DNA of 64,000 nucleotides, taken from assembly GCA_030549335.1 (NCBI GenBank), contig CM060191.1, positions 3,167,001 to 3,231,000 of the forward strand. The letters run 5' to 3'. The DNA comes from Pontederia crassipes. Lineage: Eukaryota > Streptophyta > Magnoliopsida > Commelinales > Pontederiaceae. Both the position numbers and the translations under genes were made by a program. The notes under the pieces are model-generated. The model had not been told where the DNA came from and did no database searches. It worked only from the letters and a program-made list of their open reading frames with translations. Of this stretch, positions 12,461 through 26,604 are shown in pieces. Each line of letters opens with the position of its first letter. Position 1 is the stretch's first letter.

Positions 12461-15400
12461 TCAGTAGTCCCAAACTTGAACATGGAGTCCGTTGGGAGCT
12501 TCAACTCTTGGAAATTTCAGTATTTTGTTGCTTCCAATTTCTTCCCACCTGTCATCCCAATTGAATGAAGATGTATAAGAATAACTGGTACTTCAAACTA
12601 CACTTCATGATTAGCAGATAGCTTATTTTGCCTCAAAATTGTGCTGTATCAGTCTAGTTTTAGATAGTAATTTTGGATATAGTAACTCAATTCAATCTGA
12701 ACTCTTCGGAGTTCATAGCATATGACTTTGTCCAGTTAAGTCCTATATATTTATGTGGGCAAAGTTACGAGTAATACCTATATCTGGTTACAAAGTAGTG
12801 CAGGAAGGTTGCTATCTCCACCATCCCCAGTTCTTTTCCTGGGCATATTCTGCTGCCTCCACCAAACAACATGAAGTTCTGATGTGATTCAATGTTGCTT
12901 TCCTGCATTTTGTGTCAAATATCATGTTATAAAGTTTTATCTTTTTTATGGTTAAAATATACATGCTTTGATCAGAGATGAAAATTGACTTTGCTGATTT
13001 TAACTCACCAGCCATCTCCATGGGTTGAAGGTGAATGGTTCAGGATACATAAGTGGATCATAGTTGATTTCTCTTTGGTAGACATATATTTTCCAGCCTT
13101 CTGGTATTATATATCCTGAAGAAAATTATGGGTGTATGTTAAATTGGAGCCTCAAATTAAAATGTGTTATAACTTTATCTGCATTTATGTTTTTTGCGTT
13201 ATTTGATCTCCATTTCTGAGACACACCTTTCATCTGCACATCTTGAGTTGTTTTCCTGAGAACTCCATTCACTACTGTGGCCATCCTCAGAGTCTCCAAA
13301 ATCACCTGAACAAACATGAACATGATTCTTTAATAAGAACACCTAAGTGAAAATGTTTTACAGCAATCAAACAGCTGAAACTTCTGCTTACAGCACGAGT
13401 GAGACTCATGGACTTGTAGTCATTCCAATCAATACCACTGTCGGGTGACTTCCGATTGCGGATTGTGAGATGTTCATTCTGCAAGCACACATCAAAATAA
13501 TCAAACCTTATAATTTTTATCCTAAGAGGAGAGAAGGCTCAGTAGAATGAGTATAATGCCTACCCGGAGTTCCTCGAGGACTCTTGGATGATCATGAAGA
13601 TATTTAACAGCCATCATGGAAGTAGTCGAAACAGTTTCGTAACCAGAATAAATTAAGGCAATTATCAGATCGATGATCTGCTCATCTGTGAGCTTCACTT
13701 TGGTGCTGTCCATGTTGCTCAAGAGAGAACCAAGAATGTCATTATATGAGCATCTAGTAGTCCTTTTTTCCTCTATGATATCCTTCCACATGCCGACTAA
13801 TTTCTGTCTTGCCTGTACATGGAACCAATCCATGAACCGACATGTTCTAGCTCTATATATGAACTGATAACTGTAATAGAAACTTTCTTTTACCTGGAAG
13901 GCGCTGCGGTAGTTTGTCCCAGGAAGATTTATGGGTAAGGAGAGTGTTCCAAGTACAAGTTTGAAGAGTTCTGCTTTGAGGGCTTCAGAAAGTGGCCCTG
14001 TCTGAATGCTAGCAATCTGCTTCAAAGCTGACAATAGTGCCATCTGAAAACAAAGTTTGGAATATGGATTTTGAGAATCCTGAAGATACTTAAGAGTCTA
14101 AATTGTACTAGAATTAACTTAATATGGTATTGACCTAAGTCCACAGCATAAGAGAACTGGAAAGTTTACCAACCTCCTTAGTTTTCGCTTGGATATCAAT
14201 GGATTTTCCAGTCCAGCTGCTGAGGTAGGAACTCATGAACTCATCAACCTTGGTCAGAAGCTGATCCTTGATCATTGTGGGATTGATCAGGCCAAGCATG
14301 GCACTCCTCATGGTCTTGTGGAGAGGTCCATAGACAGCAGCAATGTTGTACTCCCCCAGTATGTTCAGCATGGACTGTGGGTATCCGGGAAGAAAGCCCC
14401 TTCCATCATTCAACAATATGTGCTTGTTCAGCTCTGGGTCCATGCACACCACTGTAGGGCATCCCAGAATGTGTGTCTTGAACAGGTCTCCATACCTTGA
14501 GAGTTAAAAAGAAAACAACTTTTTTTATCAGAACTTTTTGAAAAATGGCAAAAGCAAAGAAAGATGAATAAGAAATTCTTCAATGGGAAGTACTTGAAAT
14601 TGCAGCATTCAGTAAGTGCAAAGGAAAACAAAGATATGCACCAGCAGAATAAGGCAAGATGAATGGACCGCACATTGCCAACAAGCAGAATGTGCAGTCT
14701 TCTTTTTTCTTTCCATGTGAGATATGACATGTTGAAGGAGATAGTGATTTAATCAGATATGTTATTCTTATGTGATGAATGCAAAAAGATGACTTTTTAG
14801 CCGACATTAGAGGGACAAACTGGTCTCAAAGAGGATCTTTAGGATAACATAACTTTTCCTCAGAAGCCTTCCTTTTTTATTTCAGCTGAGGAAAAAAAGT
14901 AGTACAAGCTTCAGAAAGAAGAAACTTCCAATTTTTCTGAATTGAGTGAAAAAACATTTGGAATCAGAAGCTCACACTTTGGCTTTGAAGGACCAAGAAA
15001 CATCAAATTTTTATGGATGGAAATCCTTCTTGTTGCGCAAAGAACACCTTGGGATTGCATCAAAGACAGGAGAAGAACTAACAAGTAATGGACATTCCAT
15101 GCATTTAGAGAGTCGGAAACAGAAACAAGCTTCTGTTTGTTTTGTTAATGAAACAGGGGCTAAAAGGAAGAGCACAAGAAAGAGAGACTTCGGAGCCGAG
15201 CGTATAAAATCTCGAAAAGGAATGCATGATGCAGTGGATTTTAGAAACAGAATAGAACAGTAAAAATGCAGAAAGGTATTCTGAACACCATTCTTTAGGA
15301 CCGATCGTTCGGATCCATATCAGAGACAAAGTTCCAGTTCAAACACTTCACAAATGAAGAACACAAAAATCTCGATGGTTAAAATACTAATAAATTATTT

Positions 15401-15606
15401 CTTATAAAACCTCACCTTTGTCTCTGGTTCTTCATGAAGCTGGGCCCTTGCTTCAAGAACTCCGTGGTCTCCCCGACGACCGGCCACCCCATGGTTCCCG
15501 GAGGCAGGTCCTTCTTCCTGTACCTCACTTCGTTCCATCTCAGAAAGCAGCTGCAAATGAGCAGAAACGCCATTGCCAGGTAGAGCACCACCACCAGGAG
15601 AGCCAT
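12461..15606 (-). CDS. CYP85A1: brassinosteroid C-6 oxidase, cytochrome P450 family 85A
   Basis: An ER-bound P450 that oxidises 6-deoxo-brassinosteroids at C-6, giving castasterone, a late step of brassinosteroid synthesis. There are nine exons (15416-15606, 14174-14495, 13894-14043, 13564-13812, 13392-13478, 13227-13305, 13009-13115, 12778-12902, 12461-12548). Phases all agree and give 465 residues, the family's usual size. Seen: an N-terminal membrane anchor (about residues 3-22), the Pro-rich hinge LPPGTMGWPVVGETTEFLKQ, the I-helix SGYET (277-281), ETLR (337-340) and the haem loop FGGGSRICPG with Cys415. The PTVVCM and NLPGTNYRSAF regions match my memory of rice CYP85A1. A TATA box lies about 105 bases upstream. 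All key residues are present. One gene is seen here; C-26 or lactone-forming activity cannot be judged. Confidence 0.95.
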
Positions 15607-15710
15607 TGTTGCACCCTCGAAGCTTCAGCCACTAGGCCCGCTCTCAGCTCACTGAGAAGAGAATGGCGGAGGAAGTCTGGATATGCTCTACTCGGCCCGT
15701 CGTGCGTGCC

Positions 15711-15718
15711 TATTTATA
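15711..15718 (-). promoter_or_regulatory. TATA box of the CYP85A gene
   Basis: TATAAATA on the minus strand, about 105 bases upstream of the CYP85A start codon. Confidence 0.6.
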
Positions 15719-18700
15719 GCCCCGTGCACTCCCATAAAGAACTCAAATTTACTGTCCACCACAAGTGCAAACTTTACTGTTGTGTCAGAGGAGGCTAAAA
15801 AGATTAAAACGTATCAAAAGTGCTAATAGTCTTGCATAATTGCTGTTGAACAATTAAACAGAATCTAACAAAAAATTTAAAACCCAACTTCCTAAAAGCT
15901 CCATCTTTGAAAGGGACCAGAATCCTTTTAGCATAAACAGTTTAATTACGGCATTAAACAAGGTTCAAGCAGTAGACTTTTCTCTGCTCAAGATAAAAGA
16001 AAAAAAAAAGTTTTGACAATTTGCAGCAGTGGAATCATACAACATGGCAGGGCTCTTGGATGCTTGCGCCTAGAGCCTTGCAACAATGAGGTGGGGCATT
16101 GAAGAAAACAAATAATCAGCAAACTGAAACCCATATGACATGGCACGTGGCGAACATGCCATTGGTGGTTCGGAGGAGGACAAGGCAAAAAGAGGAAAAG
16201 GGTTTATGCACAGTGCAACGGCCAGCATGCAGCAGCAACACGAGGAGGAAGCATGCAGGTCCTCACATGCTTAACGCTTTTCCTACTTTTGCACCGATTT
16301 AATTATCTCAGGAACTAATTACTCAAACGAGTCATCGCAATTCTGCATGATCAGATCGATTGGAATTTGGAAGAAGATAGAGATCAAATATCTGTTCATC
16401 TGAGTCAGTCGACCCTCGCCCATGAGCAATCATGCAGTATAGACGATTCATAAGGTCTTGTCACTTGTTCCATTTTGCTCAGTTTGCCAACAGAGACATT
16501 ACAGGACTCGCCAGACCATCTTTGACCGCAGGTCAAAGACATTTTTTTCCATAATATATTTATATATGATAATATATAATATCAATCCAATCAATCATGC
16601 ATGTGTAAAAAGCTCAGTCGAAAACGAGGCGCATTTGGCATCTTACCAACAACAGATTCTTACGTGCACACACACACACGGAGAGAGAGAGAGATGTAAG
16701 AAGTAGAATGTGTTTCCATGTGAAGCTGTGATTAGAAATTGCAGAGAAGTGAAGAAAAAGGAACAAGAACAAGTACACGAGGAGGAGGAATGTTCAGAGC
16801 ACATGTGCATGCATTTGATGCTAGGAGGTGGATGGATTCATCCATCAATTCAACTGGATAAAAAAAAACTCTGCACGAGGACTCTTCTTTGTTCGTTTCC
16901 ACTCTGATCAGTAAAAGCACATCCTTTATTGACGCATTTAAGAGGATGTGAGAAGACGCATCATCCTCATGCATGTATCTACACTTCTGCAATGTTGTTT
17001 CTGACAGACGGGAAAAAAAACCAAAATCTAATTAAAATTTTAATAGTGTGCCAATGTGATCATTAACAGTGCGATTTCTCACTCTGGCTTCCGATGAAGT
17101 GATAAACTATGATTAATCAGATGAGCGAGAGATGTGGACACTGTACGTGTAACATGCAATTATAGGAAGAGGAGACAAAATGGTGCTGGAATCACACGTA
17201 CGCACTGAGCATGCACACGGAGGGGTTGGAGTGTGGGGGAGGGACGACGAGGAATATATCTACACACAGGTCACATGCACGTCTCTCTCAGGCTCTCTGA
17301 TCTCTCCCTGTCTGCGGCTGGCTCTGTGCGGCCAGTGTGGGGGGTGGCGGTGGTGGTGTGCATGCATGCGTGCATGTCTCCATCGATCCTTGGGGCATAA
17401 TTTAAGGAAGGTGGACAGACAGACAGACAGGCAGACAGGCCATTTGGCATGGACGACGCGCGCCTCGATCTCGACTCCTTCCTCCCTGTTCGCTGTCATG
17501 CATGGCTGCCTATGTGCCATTTGCTTTTTCCTCCACGGTTAATGCATTTAAGTGCAGCGTTTCAGAGGATTAGGTAGACCACATTATTAGTTTATATGCT
17601 TCAGATCATGTAGTGCAGTCTTATTTTAATTGTTATAGTTCATGATAAAGAGCAACAGATTAGTTCGCAGCTTAATGATGACACATGCGCTGCAAGTTAA
17701 ACTGAACACGAAGATATGACACCAAGCTGCGAGTCTTGTCTTAGTTTGCATCCAAGAACTGAAGTGGTCCAAAAGGGAAGGAGAAAGGGGGATTGGGCAC
17801 AGCCGAGTGCACGTGCCCACTTACCCCATCACACGTGTGGCTGTCCCTCGTACGTACGGCGTGCAATGCAGAAAGAAGTATGTCCTCGAGTCGAATGGAC
17901 TCTCCATGGCGTTAGCACTTAGCAGAGACATTAATGCTTACTGATTTTTGTGGATTACAGTGCCCCTGTGCCAGTGATGAAGAGGCTTGTTGTTGATTTT
18001 TTAACTTTATCAGTTTGATCAGATGATGAAAGAAAAGTGCGTGCAGGGATTCAGACTTAAAAGCCTCATCTATACGCGTAGTTTAGCAGACAGCTAGTAA
18101 AGGGAGCAGAGAGCAGTTGCCTTTCTGCCAAAAAAAAAAGTGTTGTGCTTGAAGATTTAGAGCTAGTTTTTAGGCTTAGACAGAGCCAAACAGAAGGCCT
18201 AATCTAAATTAATTAGTAAATCAGTAGGGTCACCCAGAGACAGTCACACGTGTTTGGCCCCAGTAGACTGTCTGTGTTCATGTTCTTCTTTGCCCCAATG
18301 TCATTCTGAACCACAGTGAAATGGTAAACATATCAGAATCTTGCCACTTACAAAGAAATCAAATCTGAGGCCAGTTGAATCTTCACATTGCTTTTATGTT
18401 TTGGTGTGGAAAAAAAATTTTCTTTGCTGGGACAACAAGACGGTACTCTTTCTTTATCAAGGGCTATTTAATTTATAATAAACATTGGTCTTGTTCATAG
18501 GAAAAGAACTTAGCAATCTTACTTTAATGATAACTTTGGAATTTTGGATTTAAATGATAATGATGATTAAAATTCATATGCCTCTGTCTATTGTTTTGAT
18601 CAAAGATTCGATTTTGCTTCAATTTTGCTCAGGTAATACAAATGCCTCACGGTCTCCCCAAAATCAAGGGACCAATGTGCCTGCTCTCCAATTAGTTAAC

Positions 18701-19566
18701 AACTAAAGAACAAGCTAATTAGGTGCTCATTGCCAACAAACCTGTCAAGAATCTTGACTTAAAGAAAAATCATTACTAGAAAGCAGATACTAGAATTTCT
18801 ACCCTAATTGTCATCTTGCATGCTATAAGTTTCATGGCCTTTCCTTGAATTCAGCACTTAGGGTCTCAAGATGATGCATGAAGCTTTATATACACAACAC
18901 ACTGCTCCATGAAGTTATTGTAGTCAACCTCTTGGTACTTGATCCAAAGATGCATGCAATCGTGTGTTTTTCTTCTTCTCACTGGACACATAACACACAG
19001 GACTGTTTGGAACGGGTTATCAAAAAGAATAAGACTTTATTTCAGGGTTTGCATTTTAAGAGAGGTGGAACAAGAACAAGTTAGCAGACAAAATTATTGT
19101 CAGCCATTTTTTTTGTCGCATCGAAATTTAAAAAGTAAGAGCATGATGTTCTTGCTATTTTTCTATTTTTAAATAGTAAAGAATTGTACATGACAAAAAT
19201 GTTCTTGTGCACATTTGTTCCTACTCCTGGAATATGTTTATAACAATTCTGCTGTGGCAATTTGTATTGCAAGAAAAATTTATCCAGACATTTACCACTT
19301 GTCTGAAGTACAAACAATCATCAAAGTCTTTAGGCGGAAAAATATTTCAAAATTGATGAATGTAAAATTCAAGTGCAATGATACTTAATGACTCTTTTAA
19401 ATCCTAACAAACCTTTATGATACTTAATGATTTTCTGAAACTCCAAAAGTATTCATATCATTTATTCTCCATCATATATAAACCTTGGAGAGAAATCTTT
19501 TTCGCATGCATAGTTTTGATACTGTCATATGTTGCTGAGTTGTATGTGACGTATTGAACATCAAAG
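15719..19566. other. 3.8-kb intergenic region, no gene seen
   Basis: Upstream region of CYP85A followed by the 3' flank of the PI-PLC-like gene. It has short CA and GA runs near 16670-16695 and a (GACA)n run near 17414-17436. Open frames here lack splice context and family resemblance. No tRNA or other RNA gene was recognised. Confidence 0.5.
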
Positions 19567-22500
19567 CTATGAAAAATTCCCCAGCATTGCTGTTTTCTTG
19601 GAGATACTGCATGTACCAGGTGATCCAATCTGCAGACCAAAAGTAAAAGCTTGAGTTAATATCTCTGCATATATTTCTTGTATGACAGGGAAAAAATCAC
19701 TAGCCAAAATTTGACACCCGGATGATACCAACTCATAAGAGCAGTAGACTAAATGAAAAAAAAAAAAAGAACTACACACTTTTGTGGCTTGGAATGGAGC
19801 AGAAAATCACATGGATCATGATAGTGAAACTTAATTCCTAATATACAGCCACAGATTATGCTGTGCCATACAGTGTACAAGTACAAAAGACAAGTCTTTG
19901 GGTGCATGCTTTTAGATGTCAGCAAGCTGTCAAGAAGATTTAACATAATGTTGTGAATTTTTTTTCTTTTTGCATATGTTCTCTTCTATATTTTGGAATT
20001 CTTTTGTATTATGCTACTTCCAACTGCATCTAAAGTTGAATCTTCTTAGAAGATTAATGGAGGGGGAAAAAAAACTTACTATGCATGCTGATATATCACT
20101 ACAGCCACACAACTTCCCATTAAGAAAGTCAGTAGCCTGAGCTGGACCACCTCCATCACTTCTCTGCAATCAACATAGACCAAAAAGCCAAATTGGTGAA
20201 TAATATCTTCTACAAAATGTGAGCAAAAAGAGTGAACAACCAAGATGTTGATTAAGAAGAAAAAAAATCCAGGAAGACAACATTCAAGAGGAACTAATCA
20301 GATTCATCGACTATGTACAAAAACAAATAATATGAAAGTTGTAGCAGTGAATAGTGTTTTGCATCTATGATTAGCACAACAGCCTTTGATCAGAGTATTC
20401 ATCTTATCTTGGTTCTGAAAATTAATTGGATCTTAATTACACATAAAATGAAGGATATATTATGGGATAAGCGGGTATAATCATACTTGGAAGATTAGAA
20501 AAACACAGTATCAAGGCATGCATCTGATACCTTGTAGAAATCAACAGCCAAAAAATTGGCAAATCTGTTATTTGATGCAGACCAACATGTATATAGCATG
20601 TCGACGACCTTCCCTGAGTTCTGATGACATGCAAGCGCCTTTATCGGCACTGAGGGGAAATAGTTCACCAGCACCAAAGATTTGCTTGTGTCATCAAGAT
20701 TTGCAGATTCAGCCCGGTTGAAGCATTTTCCTTCTTTCATACCACCATCACCATCTAGAGCAGCATAAGTAGAATTTAAGAAACACTATGAACTACGAAT
20801 AGAGCATATGCCATAAAGGCAAATGCATGCAAATTGAAGTCCAAAATGACTTTGCAATGAGTTAACTAACTATCATTACATGCACATTTACAGAAACACA
20901 GTAATTTCACAGAATACCATGCATGGTGTGATACTATTTTCAGGATGAACTACTCAAAAACAGTAACCATGTTTGCTTACATTGGTTCTCAACCATGTAG
21001 TTCCACTGATATGCTATCCCTTCTGTGGCTTCCTTGTTCCTCTTTGATGTAAAAACCAAAAGACGTTGATTACTAGCAACCATGTCGCTTACTAGAGGCC
21101 AGTCCTGCCCATTTTTTGGCATCTTTGAAACTGGGAACCAGTACTTCCGCAGACCCGCCGCATTGAAGAGATTCGTTAATCCATTTGGAGATTCAACATA
21201 GTCTTCCAAGATCAGTGTCACAATTTCAGCTGGATTTGCTGCGAGAAAAGCATCAACTTCTTTCATAGTATCTATTGCTTTACTCTACAATTTCGGGAAA
21301 AAAAAAATCAAGATCATCTTAAATACTAGTGAATTAGCAAGATGAGAGAAAAAAAATAGAAATGGCGAGGCTCCTGGTAATAAATTCATGCCATAGAAAT
21401 CTCAGTAAACATTACATAAGTTTTGAGATAATGGTGCGATCATGTAGAAAATTCATTAGGAGATGAAATCCTTTCTGCAAATTTTAGCAAGAAATTAACA
21501 AGCTCAGTACATATCTTAAGAAATAAGAATCAAGTATGAAACAAATCCGTTGAACATGAAAATAATTCAGATGTAAAGGGAATGATTGGAAATTAATTTC
21601 ATGACATATTATCTGATCATTTAAAGAGCATCCTCTGATATATTAGTGAACAGTATACCTATTTCTCTCTGTGGATTGAGAAGCAGAAGGAGAAAATTCT
21701 ACAAAAAGGTCCAATTTGCTGAGGCAAGTTAAACAGTAAATGATGATCTTGCTTCCCAGAAGTACTTACAAATGCTGTGTAGTCATGACATTTTCCTCCC
21801 TCTGAATGGCACAACCAGATGTCACCTTCAAAGTCATAGGTGTCCAACATCAAGGCCCGGACGCCATTCTACACATCAGGCATGTAATTAAATAAGTTAT
21901 ACTATTTATGTCAGCATGAAATAAAGAAGTTAATTAGCTCATATCACAGGAATGCTACATTCAGCTGCTGAGTGACGCTGTCCTCTTGATTTGAAAAGGT
22001 CAGCCGTGGAACGCCGGTGTGTGATGGCTCTCCATCAATTGCATAAGAATTGTGTGTCGTGAGATATGCATATTTGTTGAAAGGCAAAGAGTTGTTCTGA
22101 AGAAAATTAACAGGAAAAGTAAACATTAGCACTATGTTCATTTACATGCTTTAATAAAGAAAAGGAAATCAATACACATGTAATGATGCAATTACAAACA
22201 GGATCTTATGTACAAACCAAAAGCATATCAACAGAACCTTATGATATGTACCGGAAAACAGCATATCTATATCATAATAGTCCTATATGATATGTACCGG
22301 AAAACAGCATATCAACAGAACCTTGAGACATTTGAAAAATGAACAAAACAACATGACAACTTTGAAGAACACAATGTCCATTTATGCAATACTGATTCCA
22401 ATAATTGCACTCTCGTTTGCACAGTTAATCAGAATCCAAAGCCACCATAGCAATTCACAACCAGAACATTTTTTACACCAAAGGGAATTCAAGGAGAGGG

Positions 22501-22878
22501 GGAAGAAAGAGGTATACCGCTGTCTTGTAGGGGTCCGTCGGCGACACCCGGACGCACCTCTTACCTTGCAACTCAACCTCGCAGGCGAAGCAGGCCAACC
22601 CTGCCCTGCAATCGCCGTCCGACGAGCATTTGTCATAAAGCTGCACCATGCATGGGGATGATCTCAGTTCCACTCAGAAGTTAACTTGAAGCATATACAG
22701 CCCCAAAACATCATATCTATACATAAAAAATCCACTGCAATCTACGAGACAACACATGCCGCAAGGATTAGTTAAACATTCTTGCCTGACATGATCCACT
22801 GGAGCATGCAGTTGCAGAGGCAGCAAGAGATGCTAGAGAGAGGAGCAGGAGCACGGCGTTCACAAGAATGACAGCCAT
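19567..22878 (-). CDS. secreted PI-PLC X-domain-containing protein
   Basis: Belongs to the plant PLC-like phosphodiesterase family (At5g67130 type), an extracellular protein whose substrate is not settled. There are eight exons (22786-22878, 22518-22640, 21959-22096, 21770-21868, 20981-21284, 20531-20754, 20080-20163, 19567-19629); phases agree, 375 residues. Seen: a signal peptide (residues 1 to about 24), then a Cys-rich block (CSSGSCQ, CSSDGDCRAGLACFAC), the X-box with His87 (AYLTTHNSYA) and His139 (DIWLCHSEGG), the two positions of catalytic histidines in PI-PLCs. LILEDYVESPNGL and a late Cys pair CGCSDISAC follow. Intron 1 starts GC (CAG|GCAAGA) instead of GT. The last exon adds only about 20 residues and shows no hydrophobic GPI tail, unlike some relatives. 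Terminal exon choice is less certain than the rest. Confidence 0.88.
22223..22323. repeat. short direct duplication in an intron of the PI-PLC-like gene
   Basis: ATGATATGTACCGGAAAACA occurs twice about 48 bases apart (about 22241 and 22288), with CATATCAACAGAACCTT before the first and after the second. It lies in the intron between exons 2 and 3. Confidence 0.8.
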
Positions 22879-22924
22879 TTTGTATGAAACTTGTGAACAC
22901 AGCAAGGTCACATATATATATATG

Positions 22925-23762
22925 CAGGAAGAAGAAAGGAAAAAAGAGAGGGAATCAATCTTCTCAAACTCCATAATTTTTTTAAGAAAATAAATAATAA
23001 TAATAACTCGAAATTGATGATGTGGAGCATCTGGCTGTACACTGGATACTCAACAAAAGTATATAGTAATTTAATTAGTAGTTAATTTGATGGTGGGCAG
23101 TGCTAATTCTATTTTTAATTTATGTATTATTTCGGTTAATCGAGTTAACTAAATATTTATATTATTAGTTAATTACAAAATTGAATTAGAGCATCCTTAT
23201 TTATTGTGGGACGTAATGCAGTGGATCAAATCACGCAAGAGTGTGAAAGGAATGGCGAAATTAATGAATCAGGAATTTATAGCTAAATAAATTTGCTTTC
23301 TTCTTTTGCGGAGTAATTGATAGGGAAAAAAATGTTCATAATTGTCAAAAGAATCGTGAATGCGGACAACGTGGCAAAATTATATAGACCATGGATAAAT
23401 TTTATTAACAATTAAGTTAATTTGAATCATAATTAAAACAATATCGAGTTGGATTCTAATTATTTTGGTTCTAAATATAATATATCATTTTTCATGCATG
23501 ATGACAATCTTAAAAATCAAGATGTATTACAATATAATCACACAACTACAACATCCTTTTTACAAAATGATATGGATGTGATGACATGCAATATTTTAAC
23601 TTAATTTTTTTAAAAAATATATATATAATAATCAATTATTCCTCTACATAATGTTCATTAATAATGGATCTTTATCAGATTGTGAAAAGAAATAATTCTA
23701 ACATTCGCGTTTAATAAAAAAAATAGAGAATGATTTAAAACAAAACGTCGGAGGTACTAGTT
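22925..23762. other. intergenic, no gene seen
   Basis: AT-rich upstream flank of the PI-PLC-like gene. TATATATA at 22913-22922 is only about 35 bases from its start codon, so I do not call it a TATA box. Confidence 0.5.
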
Positions 23763-24634
23763 TAATATTTTATTTTCAAGATCAAAGATTAAGCCACAAG
23801 GCTAACTGAGTCACAGTTCGACGATTGGAGTGGGTTCAATGGGATTGAAACAAATTATATTAAAATTATATTATTTTTAATAATCTTGAATATAAATATT
23901 ATAAATATTACAATATAATATTATAATTAATAATAAAACCACCAATACTGATAAATTAATATAAAAAATAATTTATTATATTTTAAAATGAATGTTTATT
24001 CAAAATCACGGTTGCAAATATATTATTATGTTTTTATTGTTAATATAACATTAAATTTTCTATTAGTGTATTTTAAATTCTTCTCCTATAATTATTTCTT
24101 AAAATTTTTTTCTTATGATTTCTCGTTTAATATTCTTTTCTTTCCGAAAAAAATTCTTTATAATAATTTTTTTATTTTAATTTAGAGTTGACTAATTTTA
24201 TTTTTTCAAAATATCTATTATGTTTTAATAAATATTTACTCAAAATCAACATTATCATCATGATCATCATCCAATTAATTAACTTTCCTATTATCAATTT
24301 TACTTTCATTTTTAATTAGTAATTATCATATTTCCTTTTTTCCCTATTAATTTTCAAATTTCTTAATTTGAGGTTCTCTCTTTCATCAAATTTTTATTAT
24401 ATTAAGAATTTTAAAATTCAATCTTAATACTTTCTATTTTTTTCTCATTTATTTTATTTCTCATTAAAAAATTTAAAAAATGGGTTGAACCCAAAATTCC
24501 AAATCAACTCGGCTTTTCCGATCATACTATTTTTTTGTCAAAATTGATTTAATATATAGACTAGGCCGGACTGACGGTCGATTCGTGATTGAACCGGCCG
24601 CTTGTCCAGTCCGATTAACAAAACATTCTCTTTT
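23763..24634. mobile_element. diverged hAT-like element related to the 8.7-kb and 47.2-kb copies
   Basis: Left part reads AATATTTTATTTT, then CTAACTGAGTC and TTCGACGATTGG. Right part reads ATTCGTGATTGAACCGGCC, then CAGTCCGATTAACAAAACAT. This matches the subterminal order of the other copies, including CTCAACTGAGTCGTGATTG at 8.7 kb. I could not find a target duplication, so the ends are approximate. No coding capacity. Confidence 0.5.
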
Positions 24635-25289
24635 ATGATAATAAAAATATCCAAAAACTAATTAACGAGATAAAAAAGAATTAATGAAGTTTAACCAAGG
24701 ATAACTTAGAGGCCAAGAATTAACTTTGTAGATGAATAACACCTAATTTGTTCCTTTGTAGAACAGTCCAAACTTCAAGCGTCATAGACATAACTGTTCT
24801 TGAATGTATTTTTAGCTTTTATGAAACAGGATAATGATTCTCGAACTAAAAAAAAAGCTAATTATCTAATGCCATCAATTAATAGATAAACACTGAATTT
24901 AAAACTTCTTTTTTAATAAAAAGAAGAGGAACAGATAAAATAATATAAGAATTAAATTTGGTGATAATAAATGCAGGATAGAATGAGATAAGACATTAGA
25001 TATTTTTTTGCTAACTGTTATGATTACTGGAATCATAATTAAAAATGAATATATTTTGATTCTAAATATATTAGATGATGTATCCTCATGATGACAATCT
25101 TATCCACTAAATGTAACACACCTAATAAATAAATGGTTTTTTAGCTCACTAACTAATTAATCCAACCCAAAATCTCAATATGAACTCGAAATTCTGCCTT
25201 AAGTTCATTTTATTTCCCTAAACCACCAAATCACTCCTAAATGACACTCTCACGAGTTTTTTTTTCCTCCATCAAATGGGTTGCCACAT
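24635..25289. other. intergenic, no gene seen
   Basis: AT-rich, no feature recognised. Confidence 0.5.
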
Positions 25290-25622
25290 CTAGGCTGTGT
25301 TTGGATAGATGAACATTAGTTATAACAAGTTCAAAAAATTTTATAATTTGTCAATTTTGTTCTGGCAAGATATTTGGATGAAAATTCTAGAAGAGCTGGA
25401 ACTACTTCGTGCTTGATTAAATGCATTGGGCGTGGGATTCAAAGCAAAACGTGTGGGGGCGAGCGAGAACTCACAAGTTCTAGCCTTTGGCTAGAACTTT
25501 TTGACCGGAACAAAACGCGTTGACTAGAACAAAAATTCTTATGGGCCCCATCGGCACATCATCACCTGTTTGACAGAATTTAACAAAGTTCGACCTTTTG
25601 TTCTTAACCAAACACATCCCTA
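25290..25622. mobile_element. Tourist-like MITE, probable
   Basis: The body, 25293-25619 (327 bp), starts GGCTGTGTTTGGATAGATG and ends TTCTTAACCAAACACATCC, an imperfect inverted repeat of the GG.TGTGTTTGG type. It is flanked by CTA (25290-25292 and 25620-25622), close to the TWA target of PIF/Harbinger elements. Confidence 0.5.

Positions 25623-26604
<982 letters not shown>

Noticed and set aside
15719-19566. Possible gene in the 3.8-kb gap upstream of CYP85A
   Set aside because: Short open frames only, none with splice borders, domain motifs or sustained coding character.
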